Shown one piece after another: positions 19,679 through 30,208 of a stretch of 64,000 nt of DNA. Below the pieces are notes generated by a model. That model worked only from the letters and a program-made list of their open reading frames with translations. It ran no database searches and had not been told where the DNA came from. The number at the start of each line of letters is the position of its first letter. The stretch's first letter is position 1. The position numbers and the translations under genes were made by a program. Source of the stretch: Thalassomonas sp. M1454 (lineage in GTDB: Bacteria > Pseudomonadota > Gammaproteobacteria > Enterobacterales > Alteromonadaceae); the NCBI RefSeq assembly GCF_007097525.1, contig NZ_VKDD01000002.1:963994-1027993 (forward strand), in the 5' to 3' direction.

Positions 19679-20359
19679 CTAGCCTTTTGGCTTTGCCACT
19701 TTACCTTTTCTACCTAAGCGATAAATACTTATTGCCCCAAGTCCTGTCCAAACAGCAATCCAGACAAACTCTGGAATAAAGGTTAGCTGTGACAGCGCAC
19801 TACCATCACCAATGCCGCGGCCATCAATTAAATATAAAGGGCTTTGAAAACTATTAAGTAACACCATAAGAGCAATGATTTTTAGCACCAAAGGTAGGAG
19901 TTGAAAGTGGGATATTTTAACGCTAAGCAAAAATAGCGCGATTAGCAGTGCACAAATAAACAAGGTAAGAAAGTCGCGCACCCACAGTACAGATGAAATA
20001 ACTAATAACGCTAAGATAAAGTAACTAAAGTACTTACTGTAACTGGATTTAAGGTCGGCAATTTTATAAATTAAAACGCCCCATGCCACCGCGCCAGCAT
20101 AGCCAGAAAAGGCTATTAGAAAGGCTGAACCACCTAATGTAGTACAAAGGCCTGCACCATTAATAAACAATTGGATTTGCACAATACTACCGCCACTAAC
20201 AAGTGCAGCTAAGCCATGACTAATTTCATGAAAGTAGCTTTCTAGCCAATTAAAAGGAATGGTTACATAAGGGATTTGTTTAAGGGCGATAGCAAGTAGC
20301 AGCAATAACCAAAAATTAGGCGCCTGCCAGGTTAAAAACTTATTGTGAGTATCACTCAT
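19679..20359 (-). CDS. M50B-type membrane metalloprotease homologue
   Basis: This 226-residue integral membrane protein has about five to six hydrophobic segments. Near the first one is a zinc-protease motif, H44-E45-I-S-H48 (SYFHEISHGLAALVSGG), as in the peptidase M50B-like family. The family's third ligand cannot be placed with confidence. Members include intramembrane proteases and sterol-regulatory site-2-type proteins; a substrate is not predictable here. It follows tsaB by 55 bp and precedes the hydrolase gene on the same strand. Confidence 0.75.
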   Translation of the reverse strand: MSDTHNKFLTWQAPNFWLLLLLAIALKQIPYVTIPFNWLESYFHEISHGLAALVSGGSIVQIQLFINGAGLCTTLGGSAFLIAFSGYAGAVAWGVLIYKIADLKSSYSKYFSYFILALLVISSVLWVRDFLTLFICALLIALFLLSVKISHFQLLPLVLKIIALMVLLNSFQSPLYLIDGRGIGDGSALSQLTFIPEFVWIAVWTGLGAISIYRLGRKGKVAKPKG

Positions 20360-20414
20360 TCACTACCATTCCTTACATCCCTCACATTGACTCTGACACC
20401 TTGAACCTAGCTTT

Positions 20415-21116
20415 TTATTCCCTGCCTGGTAGCTTCTGCCAAGTAACCGTGTCACGTAAATAAACCGGCTCGGCGTTTTCGGGTGCGAGTGCATTACCTT
20501 GCGCAAATTCAGCTTTTCCTATTGCTAGCATAGCAACAGCATCAGGAAATAATACATCAGCATCAACACTTACTTGCTTTTGGGTATTCGCAAGTTGTTC
20601 TTGATACGCATTCCAAGCACTGCCAACACCAACTAATGCAGCATCTGTCGTACTTGTTATATAATCATGGACAACACTTGGTGATAACACCGCTTCATCT
20701 TTTTGTGGTTGCATTATTTGCTCATCATTTAAGGCAAATAAACCACAATAACTCTCACTCATACGCGCATCGATGGCGGCAATAACTTGGCTAGCTCCGG
20801 ATTTATTAAACGCTTGTTGCGCCATAGCTTGCAACGTTGACACGCCAACAACCTTTAAGTCGGCAGAGTAAGCTAAACCTTGCGCCACACCAATGCCAAT
20901 GCGAACCCCGGTAAAGCTGCCCGGACCACGGCCATAAATTAAACCATCAAGTTGTGCTAACTTAATGCCAGCCTCTTTAAGTACTTCATCAACCATAGGC
21001 AACAGCAACAAACTATGAGACTGCGGGCTAAATTCATAACGACTGTATACTTGCCCGGCAACTTCAAGAGCTACCGAACACGCTTCAGTTGAGGCATCAA
21101 TGGCCAAATAATTCAT
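20415..21116 (-). CDS. tsaB: TsaB, tRNA t6A37 biosynthesis protein
   Basis: This 233-residue protein is the non-catalytic ASKHA-fold partner of TsaD in making N6-threonylcarbamoyladenosine at position 37 of ANN-decoding tRNAs. Family marks are LAIDASTEACSVAL at the start and the dimer-interface segment YGRGPGSFTGVRIGIGVAQGLAYS near residues 62-85. It lies downstream of yoaA, an arrangement shared with E. coli (tsaB-yoaA). The 172-bp gap to yoaA is filled with repeats. Confidence 0.95.
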   Translation of the reverse strand: MNYLAIDASTEACSVALEVAGQVYSRYEFSPQSHSLLLLPMVDEVLKEAGIKLAQLDGLIYGRGPGSFTGVRIGIGVAQGLAYSADLKVVGVSTLQAMAQQAFNKSGASQVIAAIDARMSESYCGLFALNDEQIMQPQKDEAVLSPSVVHDYITSTTDAALVGVGSAWNAYQEQLANTQKQVSVDADVLFPDAVAMLAIGKAEFAQGNALAPENAEPVYLRDTVTWQKLPGRE

Positions 21117-21149
21117 CTTTTTACTCTATTTCTTTATTAAATTTCGTTA

Positions 21150-21167
21150 GTGCGAATTTATTCGCAC
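21150..21167. repeat. Palindrome family E, copy 1
   Basis: GTGCGAAT and ATTCGCAC arms around TT, followed by GTTATCTT. Two further copies with changed outer arm bases but the same centre and the same GTTA flank lie at 56696 (inside manB) and 63979. Confidence 0.8.
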
Positions 21168-21185
21168 GTTATCTTCAAAAAAGCT

Positions 21186-21229
21186 AGTTTTTAATTTTTA
21201 GTTTTTAGTTTTTAGTTTTTAGTTTTTAG
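21186..21229. repeat. 7-bp tandem array, unit AGTTTTT
   Basis: Six heptamers, the second with one substitution (AATTTTT), occupy the gap between yoaA and tsaB. No gene or promoter is obvious in the rest of 21117-21288. Confidence 0.9.
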
Positions 21230-21288
21230 CCCATAAAATATCAGTTAAACCACCAGTTCCAGCAAAACTAAATTCTAGTTCCTCGTTC

Positions 21289-23262
21289 CTAGCTCTCCGC
21301 CTCTATCTCTTGCAAAAACTTAACCGCACTATTAATTTCACGAGTTCTTGCCATTGGCGGCAGGCTACTTAAAAACACTTGTCCATACGGGCGATTTACG
21401 ATGCGACTATCGCATATCACTAACACCCCACGGTCGCTAACATCACGGATCAAACGACCAACCCCTTGTTTTAAGGCAATAACGGCATCAGGCAATTGGA
21501 TTTGACCAAAAGGGTCGCCTCCGCGGCGCTTTAAATCTTCACTTTTTGCTTGTAGCAAAGGTTCATCCGGTGCCCTAAAAGGTAATTTATCAATGATAAC
21601 ACAAGTTAAGTTGTCACCTCGAACATCAACCCCTTCCCAAAAGCTGGCAGTGGCTAATAATATCGCATTTTTATCTTCAACAAAATGATCGAGTAAAACG
21701 CTTTTCGCCATTTGCCCTTGCACCAACAACGGGTTATCAACTTGCTCGGCTAAAAGTTCAGCCACTTGGTTAAGCACCCGATAAGAGGTAAATAGCAAGA
21801 AACAACTACCTTTACTTGCTTTAATTAAAGGCAAGGCAATATTAACTAACGATTTCGCTCGATTAAAATCATTCGCTTCAGGTAAATACCTTGGTACTAA
21901 CAACTTAGATTGCTTGGGGTAATCAAATGGACTAGCCAATAATAACTGCTGCGCGTGCGTTAAACCTAAATCTTCGGCGAAATGAGTAAAGCTATCATTT
22001 ACCGCAAGCGTTGCCGAAGTAAAGATCCAAGCCGATTCGTGCTCTTGCATATAGGCGCTAAATTTTTCAGCAATAGATAACGGCGTTTGATGCAGCACAA
22101 CATGCCTACGGGTTGTTTCGTACCATAAGCTCATGCCTTTAGCTTCGGTATTATTCATTACCTCATATTTAGTCAGTAATTCACTAGCACGGTCAAAGCA
22201 ATTATCAATAACCTCGGTGCGTGATACACACATTTTTAATACATCGAATAAAAACTTAAGGTCGGTATGTAATTGTACAAAAGCCTGCTTAAACTGCGCA
22301 TGTTCAATTTTATGACGCCAATTGCCTCGCTCGTTATCATAAGGAAAAAGTAAGCGGAAATCACCCGCGCCTTTTTGCAGTTTCTCGGCGGCAATGCCCA
22401 GCTGTTTTACATCGGCTAATTCAGAGCGATACTGACTTATCGCATCACTAGCTAACTCCAATATTTGTCTGGTTGAAAATGCTTGACCAAAATACTCGCT
22501 GGCAATATTACCTATTTGATGCGCCTCATCAAAAATCACGACGTCCGATTGTGGAATTAATTCACCAAAGCCAGTGTCTTTTAACGCCATATCGGCAAAA
22601 AACAAATGATGGTTAACCACAACTAAGTCCGCTTCAATTGCTCGCTCTCGCGCTTTAACTAAATAGCAATTTTCATATTCAGGACAATTTCGCCCTAGGC
22701 AGTTATCTGTAGTTGAGGTTATTTGCGGTAAAATCAATGAGTCTTCAGCCACATCAACCAACTCACCTATATCACCAGACTGAGTAATACTCGCCCATTT
22801 ACGCACCTTAACTAAATCAGCTAACGCAGTGGCATCTAAAGTTGCCCCTAGTTGATGCCTAGGCGGTGGTTGTTTACCTCTTTGCGGTACAGGTGGCGCA
22901 CTATTGAAATTCTCTTCTAAGCGAAAGTTACACAAATAATTAGAGCGGCCTTTAAGCAAAGCAACTTTTTGTGAACTGGTTAAGGCTTTTTTTACTAGCG
23001 GTAAATCTTTGTGAAACAGTTGCTCTTGTAGATTTTTAGTCCCGGTTGATACCACAACCTTTTTGCCACTTTGCAAAGCAGGTATTAAGTAGGCAAATGT
23101 TTTACCGGTACCTGTACCTGCTTCGACAATTAAAGATTGTCCAGATTTGATCACCGACTCAACCTTACTGGCCATATCGACTTGCGCTTTGCGCGGGTTA
23201 AATCCTGGGATAATTTTGGCTAGCAGGCCATCTTCGGCAAAGGCCTTAGCAACTGAGGTCAT
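21289..23262 (-). CDS. yoaA: YoaA, DinG-family ATP-dependent DNA helicase
   Basis: This 657-residue XPD/DinG-like superfamily 2 helicase has Walker A VEAGTGTGKTFAYL near residue 45, the DEAH box VVIFDEAHQIGN near 240, and C-terminal motif GVGRLIRDVSDRG near 610. The four cysteines that hold the iron-sulfur cluster are visible: one in SNYLCNF and three in DNCLGRNCPEYENC. E. coli YoaA associates with the DNA polymerase III chi subunit and acts in repair. Its partner gene tsaB follows. Confidence 0.93.
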   Translation of the reverse strand: MTSVAKAFAEDGLLAKIIPGFNPRKAQVDMASKVESVIKSGQSLIVEAGTGTGKTFAYLIPALQSGKKVVVSTGTKNLQEQLFHKDLPLVKKALTSSQKVALLKGRSNYLCNFRLEENFNSAPPVPQRGKQPPPRHQLGATLDATALADLVKVRKWASITQSGDIGELVDVAEDSLILPQITSTTDNCLGRNCPEYENCYLVKARERAIEADLVVVNHHLFFADMALKDTGFGELIPQSDVVIFDEAHQIGNIASEYFGQAFSTRQILELASDAISQYRSELADVKQLGIAAEKLQKGAGDFRLLFPYDNERGNWRHKIEHAQFKQAFVQLHTDLKFLFDVLKMCVSRTEVIDNCFDRASELLTKYEVMNNTEAKGMSLWYETTRRHVVLHQTPLSIAEKFSAYMQEHESAWIFTSATLAVNDSFTHFAEDLGLTHAQQLLLASPFDYPKQSKLLVPRYLPEANDFNRAKSLVNIALPLIKASKGSCFLLFTSYRVLNQVAELLAEQVDNPLLVQGQMAKSVLLDHFVEDKNAILLATASFWEGVDVRGDNLTCVIIDKLPFRAPDEPLLQAKSEDLKRRGGDPFGQIQLPDAVIALKQGVGRLIRDVSDRGVLVICDSRIVNRPYGQVFLSSLPPMARTREINSAVKFLQEIEAES

Positions 23263-23460
23263 GAATATTTCATTTTATAAAATTAATGCTTTTGAGAATA
23301 AATTGATCTAAGCAATATTGCAATATCAGCCATGCGTTTAAGCTATTATTTTCAACATCAAGACCCGCTCAAATAATAAACCATAAAAACTAAATAACTA
23401 TGCTTATTCCATTTACGACTAAAGTTAATAAAAAAGTCATATTTATTTCATAGTTTGCCC

Positions 23461-23490
23461 TTGACGACAGGCGCTTAAACCCGATATGGT
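23461..23490 (+). promoter_or_regulatory. Candidate promoter of the his operon
   Basis: TTGACG at 23461-23466 serves as a good -35 box and TATGGT at 23485-23490 as a -10 box with an 18-bp spacer. It sits about 30 bp upstream of the His leader start codon. Assignment is by eye. Confidence 0.55.
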
Positions 23491-23522
23491 TATAACAACT
23501 AAAGCATTTAGACGAATTTATT

Positions 23523-23567
23523 ATGAATAACCTTAAACTACATCATCACCATTTACTTATCGATTAG
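23523..23567 (+). CDS. hisL: His operon leader peptide
   Basis: This 14-codon open frame reads MNNLKLHHHHLLID and then stops with TAG. Four consecutive histidine codons are the classic sensor of histidyl-tRNA charging in gammaproteobacterial his attenuation. When His-tRNA is scarce the ribosome stalls at the histidine run and the downstream terminator does not form. E. coli and Salmonella leaders carry seven histidines, so four is fewer but still above chance. It is too short for standard gene callers. Confidence 0.9.
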   Translation: MNNLKLHHHHLLID

Positions 23568-23660
23568 CTCTCAGGTTATTCGCTGAGGGGCTATGGACCT
23601 TTCAGCGCAGTGCAATTATAAGCAAGCCCCGAAAAGTCCAACTTTCGGGGTTTTTTAGTT
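23568..23660 (+). promoter_or_regulatory. His operon attenuator with terminator stem
   Basis: The terminator pairs CCCCGAAA at 23627-23634 with TTTCGGGG at 23643-23650, followed by a six-T run at 23651-23656. An upstream segment (GAGGGGCTATGG, about 23585-23596) and a GCTCTCAGG / GCTGAGG-like stretch offer alternative pairing partners. The anti-terminator arm most likely lies in 23570-23610. It ends 50 bp before hisG. Confidence 0.88.
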
Positions 23661-23708
23661 TCAGATGCACATTTAAATTCAAATTTAACAAATTAACAGG
23701 ACTAGTTT

Positions 23709-24614
23709 ATGAGTAATACCGACAGCACCCGCCTTAGAATTGCTATTCAAAAATCAGGCAGATTAAGCGATGAGTCACAAGCCTTACTTAAAGGTTGTGG
23801 ATTAAAAATCAACTTAGCTGATCGCCGTCTACTTTCTCATGTTGCTAATATGCCGATTGATTTAATGTTAGTGCGTAGCTCTGATATTCCGGGCTTAGTG
23901 ATGGATGGTATTTGTGACTTAGGTATTGTTGGCGACAACACTCTTGAAGAACACGAATTAGAACGTGTATTAAAAGGTGAAAGTGCTGATTACGATAAAA
24001 TCCTTTCTCTTAAGTTTGGTGGTTGTCGTTTATCTATCGCCCTACCTGAGGAAATGGAATACACCGGCGTTAAAAGTTTAGATGGCCTGCGCTTAGCAAC
24101 TACCTACCCTAGATTGCTTAACCGTTTCGCAGAAGAAAACGGCATTAAGTTTGAAATGTGCCAATTAAATGGCTCTGTTGAAGTTGCACCGCGTGTTGGC
24201 CTTGCCGATGGTATTTGTGATTTAGTTTCAACTGGCGCAACCCTTGAAGCGAATGGCTTAAAAGAAGTAGCTGAAATTTATCGCTCAAAAGCTGCTTTGA
24301 TCAAGAGAACTGACGGTTTATCAGATGAAAAACAAACCATACTCAACACTCTATTACCGCGCATCCAAGGCGTATTAAAGGCTCGCGAGAGTAAATACAT
24401 CATGTTGCACGCGCCAAAAGATAAACTAAATGAAGTAGTCGCTTTAATGCCTGGTACTGAAACGCCAACGGTTTTACCTTTAGCTGAGCGAGATGATCGA
24501 GTAGCGGTGCACGTGGTAAGTACAGAAACCTTTTTCTGGGAAACGATGGAGCAGTTAACCGATTTAGGCTGTAATTCAATATTAGTTATGCCGATTGAAA
24601 AGATGATGGGTTAA
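23709..24614 (+). CDS. hisG: HisG, ATP phosphoribosyltransferase (long form)
   Basis: This 301-residue enzyme commits PRPP and ATP to histidine synthesis and is feedback inhibited by histidine. The substrate motif [16 protein letters not shown] near residue 170 and a C-terminal regulatory domain (about 225-301) show the long, HisZ-independent form. It is the first structural gene after the attenuator and starts 8 bp after an AACAGGAC ribosome site. hisD follows 5 bp after its stop. Confidence 0.97.
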   Translation: MSNTDSTRLRIAIQKSGRLSDESQALLKGCGLKINLADRRLLSHVANMPIDLMLVRSSDIPGLVMDGICDLGIVGDNTLEEHELERVLKGESADYDKILSLKFGGCRLSIALPEEMEYTGVKSLDGLRLATTYPRLLNRFAEENGIKFEMCQLNGSVEVAPRVGLADGICDLVSTGATLEANGLKEVAEIYRSKAALIKRTDGLSDEKQTILNTLLPRIQGVLKARESKYIMLHAPKDKLNEVVALMPGTETPTVLPLAERDDRVAVHVVSTETFFWETMEQLTDLGCNSILVMPIEKMMG

Positions 24615-24619
24615 ATATT

Positions 24620-25906
24620 ATGCTTACATGGTCTTCTCTTACAGAGCAACAACAAGTAGACGCCCTTGCCCGCCCAGCAATTGCAGATAATGCAAGTTTA
24701 GAGGCTGCAGTTGCCGATATCATCAGCGCCGTAAAAACAAATGGTGACAAAGCACTGTTACAGCTTACTGAGCAATTTGATGGCGTAAAATTAAATACTC
24801 TAGCACTTGCTAGTGATGCTTATGCACAAGCAAGTGCTCGTTTAAGCGATAGCCGCAAACAAGCCATTGTTACCGCCTATGAGCAAATAGAGCGTTTCCA
24901 TAAGGCGCAAGTTGCCACAGATATCACCGTTGAAACCATGCCAGGTGTGCTATGTACATTAAAAACAGAAGCGATTGAAAGTGTTGGTTTGTATATCCCA
25001 GCAGGCTCAGCGCCATTACCTTCAACGGTATTAATGTTAGGCGTGCCAGCAAAAATAGCTAATTGTGAGCGCGTGGTTTTAGTTTGTCCGCCAAATAAAG
25101 ACGGTTTAATTGCTGATGAAATCATTTACGCTGCACAAATTTGTGGTATTGATGAAGTTTATACTATTGGCGGCGCACAAGCTGTTGCCGCATTAGCTCT
25201 TGGCACACAAACTATTAAGCCTGTAAATAAAGTATTTGGCCCGGGTAACCGCTTTGTTACTGAAGCTAAAAAGCAACTGTCACAACAAGTACCTGGTTTT
25301 GCCATCGATATGCCAGCCGGCCCATCTGAAGTGTTAGTGATTGCCGACAGCAGTGCTACGCCTGCATTTGCCGCCGCCGATTTATTATCGCAAGCCGAAC
25401 ACGGCCCCGACTCACAAGTAATTTTATTAAGTGACAGCGAAGAGATTTTAACCGCGGTACAACAAGAGCTTGATAGCCAAGTAGAGTTATTGTCAAGAAA
25501 AGACATTGCCAAACAAGCGTTAACATCGAGCCGTTTAATTTTAACTGACGATATAGCACAAGCCGTGCAAGTATCTAACCTTTACGGTCCTGAGCACTTA
25601 ATTGTGCAAACCGAAAATCCAAATCAATTATTAGCAAGTTTACGTAACGCAGGCTCTATTTTTGTCGGTGACTATTCGCCAGAGTCAGCCGGAGACTACG
25701 CTAGTGGCACCAACCACGTACTGCCAACCTATGGTTATTCAAAAGTTGTATCGTCATTATCACTCGCTGATTTTTCAAGACGCTACACAGTGCAAGAATT
25801 AACTAAACAAGGCTTAGCCAATATTGCACCAACCATCATTGAATTAACCGATGCTGAAGGCTTAGATGCTCACCAGCGTGCTGTTACCATTCGGTTAGAG
25901 GGTTAA
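24620..25906 (+). CDS. hisD: HisD, histidinol dehydrogenase
   Basis: This 428-residue zinc enzyme catalyses the last two oxidations from histidinol to histidine. The signature FGPGNRFVTEAKKQL near residue 210 and IDMPAGPSEVLVIAD near 235 are intact. The zinc and catalytic residues in AEHGPDSQ (near 260) and GTNHVLPT (near 365) are present. It is the second gene of the his operon, five bases from hisG and five from hisC. Confidence 0.97.
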   Translation: MLTWSSLTEQQQVDALARPAIADNASLEAAVADIISAVKTNGDKALLQLTEQFDGVKLNTLALASDAYAQASARLSDSRKQAIVTAYEQIERFHKAQVATDITVETMPGVLCTLKTEAIESVGLYIPAGSAPLPSTVLMLGVPAKIANCERVVLVCPPNKDGLIADEIIYAAQICGIDEVYTIGGAQAVAALALGTQTIKPVNKVFGPGNRFVTEAKKQLSQQVPGFAIDMPAGPSEVLVIADSSATPAFAAADLLSQAEHGPDSQVILLSDSEEILTAVQQELDSQVELLSRKDIAKQALTSSRLILTDDIAQAVQVSNLYGPEHLIVQTENPNQLLASLRNAGSIFVGDYSPESAGDYASGTNHVLPTYGYSKVVSSLSLADFSRRYTVQELTKQGLANIAPTIIELTDAEGLDAHQRAVTIRLEG

Positions 25907-25911
25907 TACTA

Positions 25912-27009
25912 ATGACTGACTCATTAACCAACAAATTAGTACGTGATGACGTGCGAGATATGGTGGCATACCAGTCAGCAAGGCGCGGCCAAAGTGGTGG
26001 TACTTGCTGGTTAAATGCTAATGAAGCGGGCGGTAACAATCAATTACAAATAAATTTAAGCAATTTAAATCGTTATCCAGACTTCCAACCAACAGAATTA
26101 GTGAATAATTATGCTCAATATGCCAATTTACCAGCGGAGCAAGTATTAGCAACACGCGGTGCGGATGAAGGCATCGAAGTATTGATCAGAACATTTTGTG
26201 CAAGTGCAAAAGATAATATCGTTATTTGCCCGCCAACTTATGGCATGTACGCTATCAGTGCGAAAGGTCATAACAGTCAAACCACCCTTGTACCATTAAC
26301 CGATGACTTACAACTAGATATCCCTGCGCTTGAGCGACAAGTTGGCCAATGTAAAATTGTCTTTATTTGCTCACCAAATAATCCAACCGGCGATATCATT
26401 AACCGTGACGATATTATTCGCGTTATAGAGTTGTTTAAAGACTCGGCTTTAGTGGTTGTTGATGAAGCCTATATAGAGTTTTGCCCGGAGTGTAGTTTTG
26501 CTGAGCTAATTAATACTTACCCTAACTTGGTGGTACTGCGCACTTTATCAAAGGCATTTGCACTTGCTGGTTTGCGCTGTGGTTTTACCTTAGCAAGCAA
26601 AGATATCATTGCCATGATGAGTAAAATTATCGCGCCATACCCTATTTCACAACCTGTGGCGGCAATAGCAAGTAGCGCCCTAACCACTGAAGGCTTAGCA
26701 ATAATGACTAATCGAGTGCAACAAACTCTCGGTTTACGTAAGCAATTAGAGCAATTTTTAGATAAACAAAATTGGCTCAATAAACGCTTTCAATCAAACA
26801 CTAATTATGTTTTATTTAACACTGACTTAGCCCCGCAATTATTTAGCTTTTTAACTGAGCAAGGCGTACTTATTCGTAACCAATCTAGCCAACTTACTTT
26901 AGAAAATTGTTTACGAGTTAGCATAGGCAGCAAGCAAGAAATGCAACAATTTATCGATGCGACCAACGCATTTAACCAAACATTGAATAACAATCAACAA
27001 AGCAATTAG
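25912..27009 (+). CDS. hisC: HisC, histidinol-phosphate aminotransferase
   Basis: This 365-residue PLP-dependent class I/II aminotransferase makes histidinol phosphate from imidazole acetol phosphate. The PLP lysine is in LRTLSKAFALAGLRCGF near residue 215, preceded by VDEAYIEFC near 180 and CSPNNPTGD near 150. Length and gene order (hisGDC) match E. coli. Confidence 0.97.
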   Translation: MTDSLTNKLVRDDVRDMVAYQSARRGQSGGTCWLNANEAGGNNQLQINLSNLNRYPDFQPTELVNNYAQYANLPAEQVLATRGADEGIEVLIRTFCASAKDNIVICPPTYGMYAISAKGHNSQTTLVPLTDDLQLDIPALERQVGQCKIVFICSPNNPTGDIINRDDIIRVIELFKDSALVVVDEAYIEFCPECSFAELINTYPNLVVLRTLSKAFALAGLRCGFTLASKDIIAMMSKIIAPYPISQPVAAIASSALTTEGLAIMTNRVQQTLGLRKQLEQFLDKQNWLNKRFQSNTNYVLFNTDLAPQLFSFLTEQGVLIRNQSSQLTLENCLRVSIGSKQEMQQFIDATNAFNQTLNNNQQSN

Positions 27010-27021
27010 AGAGTCAGCATT

Positions 27022-28092
27022 ATGAGCAGTGAAAATATTTTATTTATCGACCGTGACGGTACCCTAATTGAAGAGCCACTCATTGATAAACAAGTTGATA
27101 GCTTAGAAAAGCTAGTATTTGAACCACAAGTTATTCCGGTACTGTTAAAACTAATTGCCGCTGGCTACAAATTGGTTTTAGTTTCAAACCAAGACGGGCT
27201 TGGCACCGACAGTTTCCCGACAGCAGATTTTGAGCTAGCACAGAACAAGATGATAGAGATCTTTGCTAGCCAAGGCGTGCATTTTGATGAGCAATTAATT
27301 TGCCCACATTTTGACGAGGACAATTGCAGTTGCCGCAAACCTAAGCTTGGCTTAGTTTCTGACTACTTACAGCAACAGCGCATCAATTTTGCTAATTCAT
27401 TTGTGATAGGCGATAGAGATACCGATGTACAACTTGCCGCTAATATGGGCTTACCTGCCCTGCAGTATAATCGTGAAACCTTGAATTGGAACGATATTAG
27501 CGACAAATTACTTACCTCACCTCGTATTGCTAAAGTAACCCGCACCACCAAAGAAACCGACATTAATGTGGTGGTTAATTTAGATAAAAAAGGCGCTAAC
27601 AAGATTGAAACAGGCATAGGTTTTTTCGATCACATGTTAGATCAAATCGCCACTCACGGCGGCTTTTCAATGCAATGTAGCGTAAATGGTGATTTACACA
27701 TAGACGATCACCACAGTGTTGAAGATACCGCCCTTGCCCTTGGCGAAGCATTAAAACAAGCCTTAGGTAATAAACGCGGCATTGCTCGTTTTGGTTTTGT
27801 CCTGCCAATGGATGAGTGCAAAGCAGAGTGTGCTTTAGATTTATCTGGTCGTGCGCATTTAGAATTTAATAGTGAATTTACTGATAACCGCGTTGGCGGT
27901 ATGTCAACACAAATGGTGAGTCACTTTTTTAAAAGTATTACCGATGCAATGGCGGTAACGCTGCACCTTTCAACCACGAAAGGTAATTGCCACCACCAAG
28001 TAGAAAGCTTATTTAAAGTGTTTGGCCGCGCGCTTGGCCAAGCAATAGCAGTAAGTGGCGATGCGATGCCAAGTTCAAAAGGTGTGCTATGA
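27022..28092 (+). CDS. hisB: HisB, bifunctional histidinol-phosphatase / IGP dehydratase
   Basis: This 356-residue fusion joins an N-terminal HAD phosphatase ([12 protein letters not shown] at residues 7-18, a zinc loop [15 protein letters not shown] near 95-110) with a C-terminal imidazoleglycerol-phosphate dehydratase. The dehydratase carries [16 protein letters not shown] near 205 and [17 protein letters not shown] near 230. The fusion is typical of Enterobacteria and their relatives. The stop codon overlaps the hisH start (ATGA). Confidence 0.97.
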   Translation: MSSENILFIDRDGTLIEEPLIDKQVDSLEKLVFEPQVIPVLLKLIAAGYKLVLVSNQDGLGTDSFPTADFELAQNKMIEIFASQGVHFDEQLICPHFDEDNCSCRKPKLGLVSDYLQQQRINFANSFVIGDRDTDVQLAANMGLPALQYNRETLNWNDISDKLLTSPRIAKVTRTTKETDINVVVNLDKKGANKIETGIGFFDHMLDQIATHGGFSMQCSVNGDLHIDDHHSVEDTALALGEALKQALGNKRGIARFGFVLPMDECKAECALDLSGRAHLEFNSEFTDNRVGGMSTQMVSHFFKSITDAMAVTLHLSTTKGNCHHQVESLFKVFGRALGQAIAVSGDAMPSSKGVL

Positions 28093-28715
28093 GCCAAAAT
28101 GTAACAACAGCAGATGCCGTTATTATTGACACTGGTTGTGCGAATATCAGTTCATTAAAATTTGCGCTTGAGCGCTTAGGTTATCAAATATTAGTCTCTG
28201 CAGATAAAGCCGAGATTAAAGGCGCTAAAAAGGTGTTTTTACCCGGCGTAGGCTCAGCAGAGTTTGCCATGAACAGCATCAATGAGCGCGATTTAGTTGA
28301 CGTTATTCAAAACCTTACACAACCTGTTCTGGGGATTTGTTTAGGCATGCAATTAATGACCGAGCACTCAATAGAAAATAACATCGATACACCTTGCTTA
28401 AACTTAATTCCGGGTGAAATAAAGCGTATTACACCTGACAATGGCGATAATTTACGTTTACCGCATATGGGCTGGAACACTTTAGAGAACTTAAGTGATT
28501 CGCCATTGTTTAACGGATTAAGCGCTGACGATTATTTTTATTTTGTGCACACCTACTGCGCGCCAATAAATAGTGCCACTATTGCCGAAGCAAATTACGG
28601 CCAACAATTCTCTGCTTGTTTACAAAACAACAATTTTTTAGGGGTGCAATTTCACCCAGAGCGCTCAGGCAAAGCTGGCGCCAAACTACTTAGTAATTTT
28701 ATGGAGCTGTGCTGA
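28089..28715 (+). CDS. hisH: HisH, glutamine amidotransferase subunit of IGP synthase
   Basis: This 208-residue class I amidotransferase feeds ammonia to HisF. The nucleophile elbow GICLGMQLM near residue 80 and the catalytic His-Glu pair in [10 protein letters not shown] near 187 are present. It overlaps hisB by 4 nt and the hisA start by one base (TGATG), in line with translational coupling. Confidence 0.96.
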   Translation: MSQNVTTADAVIIDTGCANISSLKFALERLGYQILVSADKAEIKGAKKVFLPGVGSAEFAMNSINERDLVDVIQNLTQPVLGICLGMQLMTEHSIENNIDTPCLNLIPGEIKRITPDNGDNLRLPHMGWNTLENLSDSPLFNGLSADDYFYFVHTYCAPINSATIAEANYGQQFSACLQNNNFLGVQFHPERSGKAGAKLLSNFMELC

Positions 28716-29452
28716 TGATTATCCCTGCAATCGACTTAATTGATGGCAAAACCGTGCGTTTATACCAAGGTGATTACCAACAAAAAACCAATTATCAGCA
28801 AACACCAGAAGAGCTTGTTGCTAGCTATTATGAGCAAGGCGCACAAATTCTACACTTAGTTGATTTAGATGGCGCTAAAGACAGTAGCAAACGCCAAACC
28901 ACACGGTTAAAAGAGATCATCAGCGTAGCTAAAATGCCTGTACAAGTTGGCGGCGGCGTACGCTGTCAGCAAGATGTTAATGACTTACTTGCCCTTGGTG
29001 CAAGTCGAGTTGTTATTGGCTCTCTAGCAATTAAAGAGCCTGAGCTGGTCAAATCTTGGTTTGGTATTTACGGTAAAGAAAAGATTGTTCTCGCTCTTGA
29101 TGTACAAATAAGTGCTAGCGGTGAAAAACTCCTGCCAACGCATGGTTGGATCAATGCCAGTGATACCACATTAGAAAGCTTATTAGCGTTTTACGGCGAA
29201 GATACCGTACAACACGTTTTATGTACTGACATCTCAAAAGACGGTACCTTAACTGGCAGTAATGATGGTCTTTACCAAGAGTTAAAGCAGCAATTCCCAA
29301 GCATTACTTGGCAAGCATCTGGCGGTATTGGTAATTTAGATAATATCAATTCTGTCGCCCAATCTGGCGCTGACGGCATTATTTTAGGTAGAGCGTTATT
29401 AGAAGGTAAATTTACCTTAGAGGAGGCAATTGCATGCTGGCAAAACGCATAA
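28715..29452 (+). CDS. hisA: HisA, ProFAR isomerase
   Basis: This TIM-barrel isomerase of about 245 residues opens ring-form ProFAR to [26 protein letters not shown] is the canonical start and phosphate-binding motifs VGGGVR and ASGGIG are present. I chose the ATG at 28715, which overlaps the hisH stop and follows GGAG at 28703 by 8 bp. An upstream in-frame GTG at 28709 is less likely because the family normally starts at MIIPAID. hisF overlaps the 3' end by 19 nt. Confidence 0.94.
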   Translation: MIIPAIDLIDGKTVRLYQGDYQQKTNYQQTPEELVASYYEQGAQILHLVDLDGAKDSSKRQTTRLKEIISVAKMPVQVGGGVRCQQDVNDLLALGASRVVIGSLAIKEPELVKSWFGIYGKEKIVLALDVQISASGEKLLPTHGWINASDTTLESLLAFYGEDTVQHVLCTDISKDGTLTGSNDGLYQELKQQFPSITWQASGGIGNLDNINSVAQSGADGIILGRALLEGKFTLEEAIACWQNA

Positions 29453-30207
29453 TCCCCTGCCTCGATGTAAAAGACGGTTTAGTTGTTAAAGGTGTACAGT
29501 TTCGCAACCACGAGATCATTGGCGATATAGTCCCACTGGCTCAGCGTTATGCTGATGAAGGTGCTGACGAATTAGTCTTTTACGACATTGCCGCGAGCTC
29601 TGATGGCCGTGTGGTCGATAGAAGCTGGGTTGAACGCATAGCACAAGTTATCGACATTCCTTTTTGTGTAGCTGGTGGCATTAAAACCGAACAAGACGCA
29701 CAAACGCTATTATTAATGGGCGCAGATAAAATATCGATTAACTCCCCTGCGCTGTCTGATCCTAGCCTAATAACTCGCTTAACTCGCCAGTTTGGTCAAC
29801 AATGTGTGGTAGTTGGCATTGACTCATTTTATGATGACAACACAGGCGTATATCAAGTGCATCAGTTTACTGGTGACGAGGCTAAATCAGCTAAAACCCG
29901 TTGGCAAACAATCGACTGGGTTAAAGAAGTTCAACAACGCGGCGCTGGTGAAATTGTATTAAATGTAATGAACCAAGACGGCGTGCGTCAAGGCTATGAT
30001 ATAGAACAGCTGTCTATGGTACGCGAACACTGTAATATACCACTCATCGCCTCAGGCGGCGCTGGTACTATGGAACATTTTAAAGACGTATTTTTGCAAA
30101 GTGATGTTGATGGCGCACTTGCCGCTAGCGTGTTTCACAAAGGCATAATCGATATCCAAGAGCTAAAAAGCTATTTACGCACCAACAACATAGCGATGAG
30201 AAAATAA
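29434..30207 (+). CDS. hisF: HisF, cyclase subunit of IGP synthase
   Basis: This 257-residue TIM barrel makes IGP and AICAR with ammonia from His[24 protein letters not shown] is the canonical start with the catalytic Asp11, and the second catalytic aspartate lies in [12 protein letters not shown] near residue 180. A strong GAGGAGG ribosome site precedes the ATG. The usual tight link to hisIE is broken here by a 127-bp gap with palindromes. Confidence 0.96.
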   Translation: MLAKRIIPCLDVKDGLVVKGVQFRNHEIIGDIVPLAQRYADEGADELVFYDIAASSDGRVVDRSWVERIAQVIDIPFCVAGGIKTEQDAQTLLLMGADKISINSPALSDPSLITRLTRQFGQQCVVVGIDSFYDDNTGVYQVHQFTGDEAKSAKTRWQTIDWVKEVQQRGAGEIVLNVMNQDGVRQGYDIEQLSMVREHCNIPLIASGGAGTMEHFKDVFLQSDVDGALAASVFHKGIIDIQELKSYLRTNNIAMRK

Positions 30208-30208
30208 A

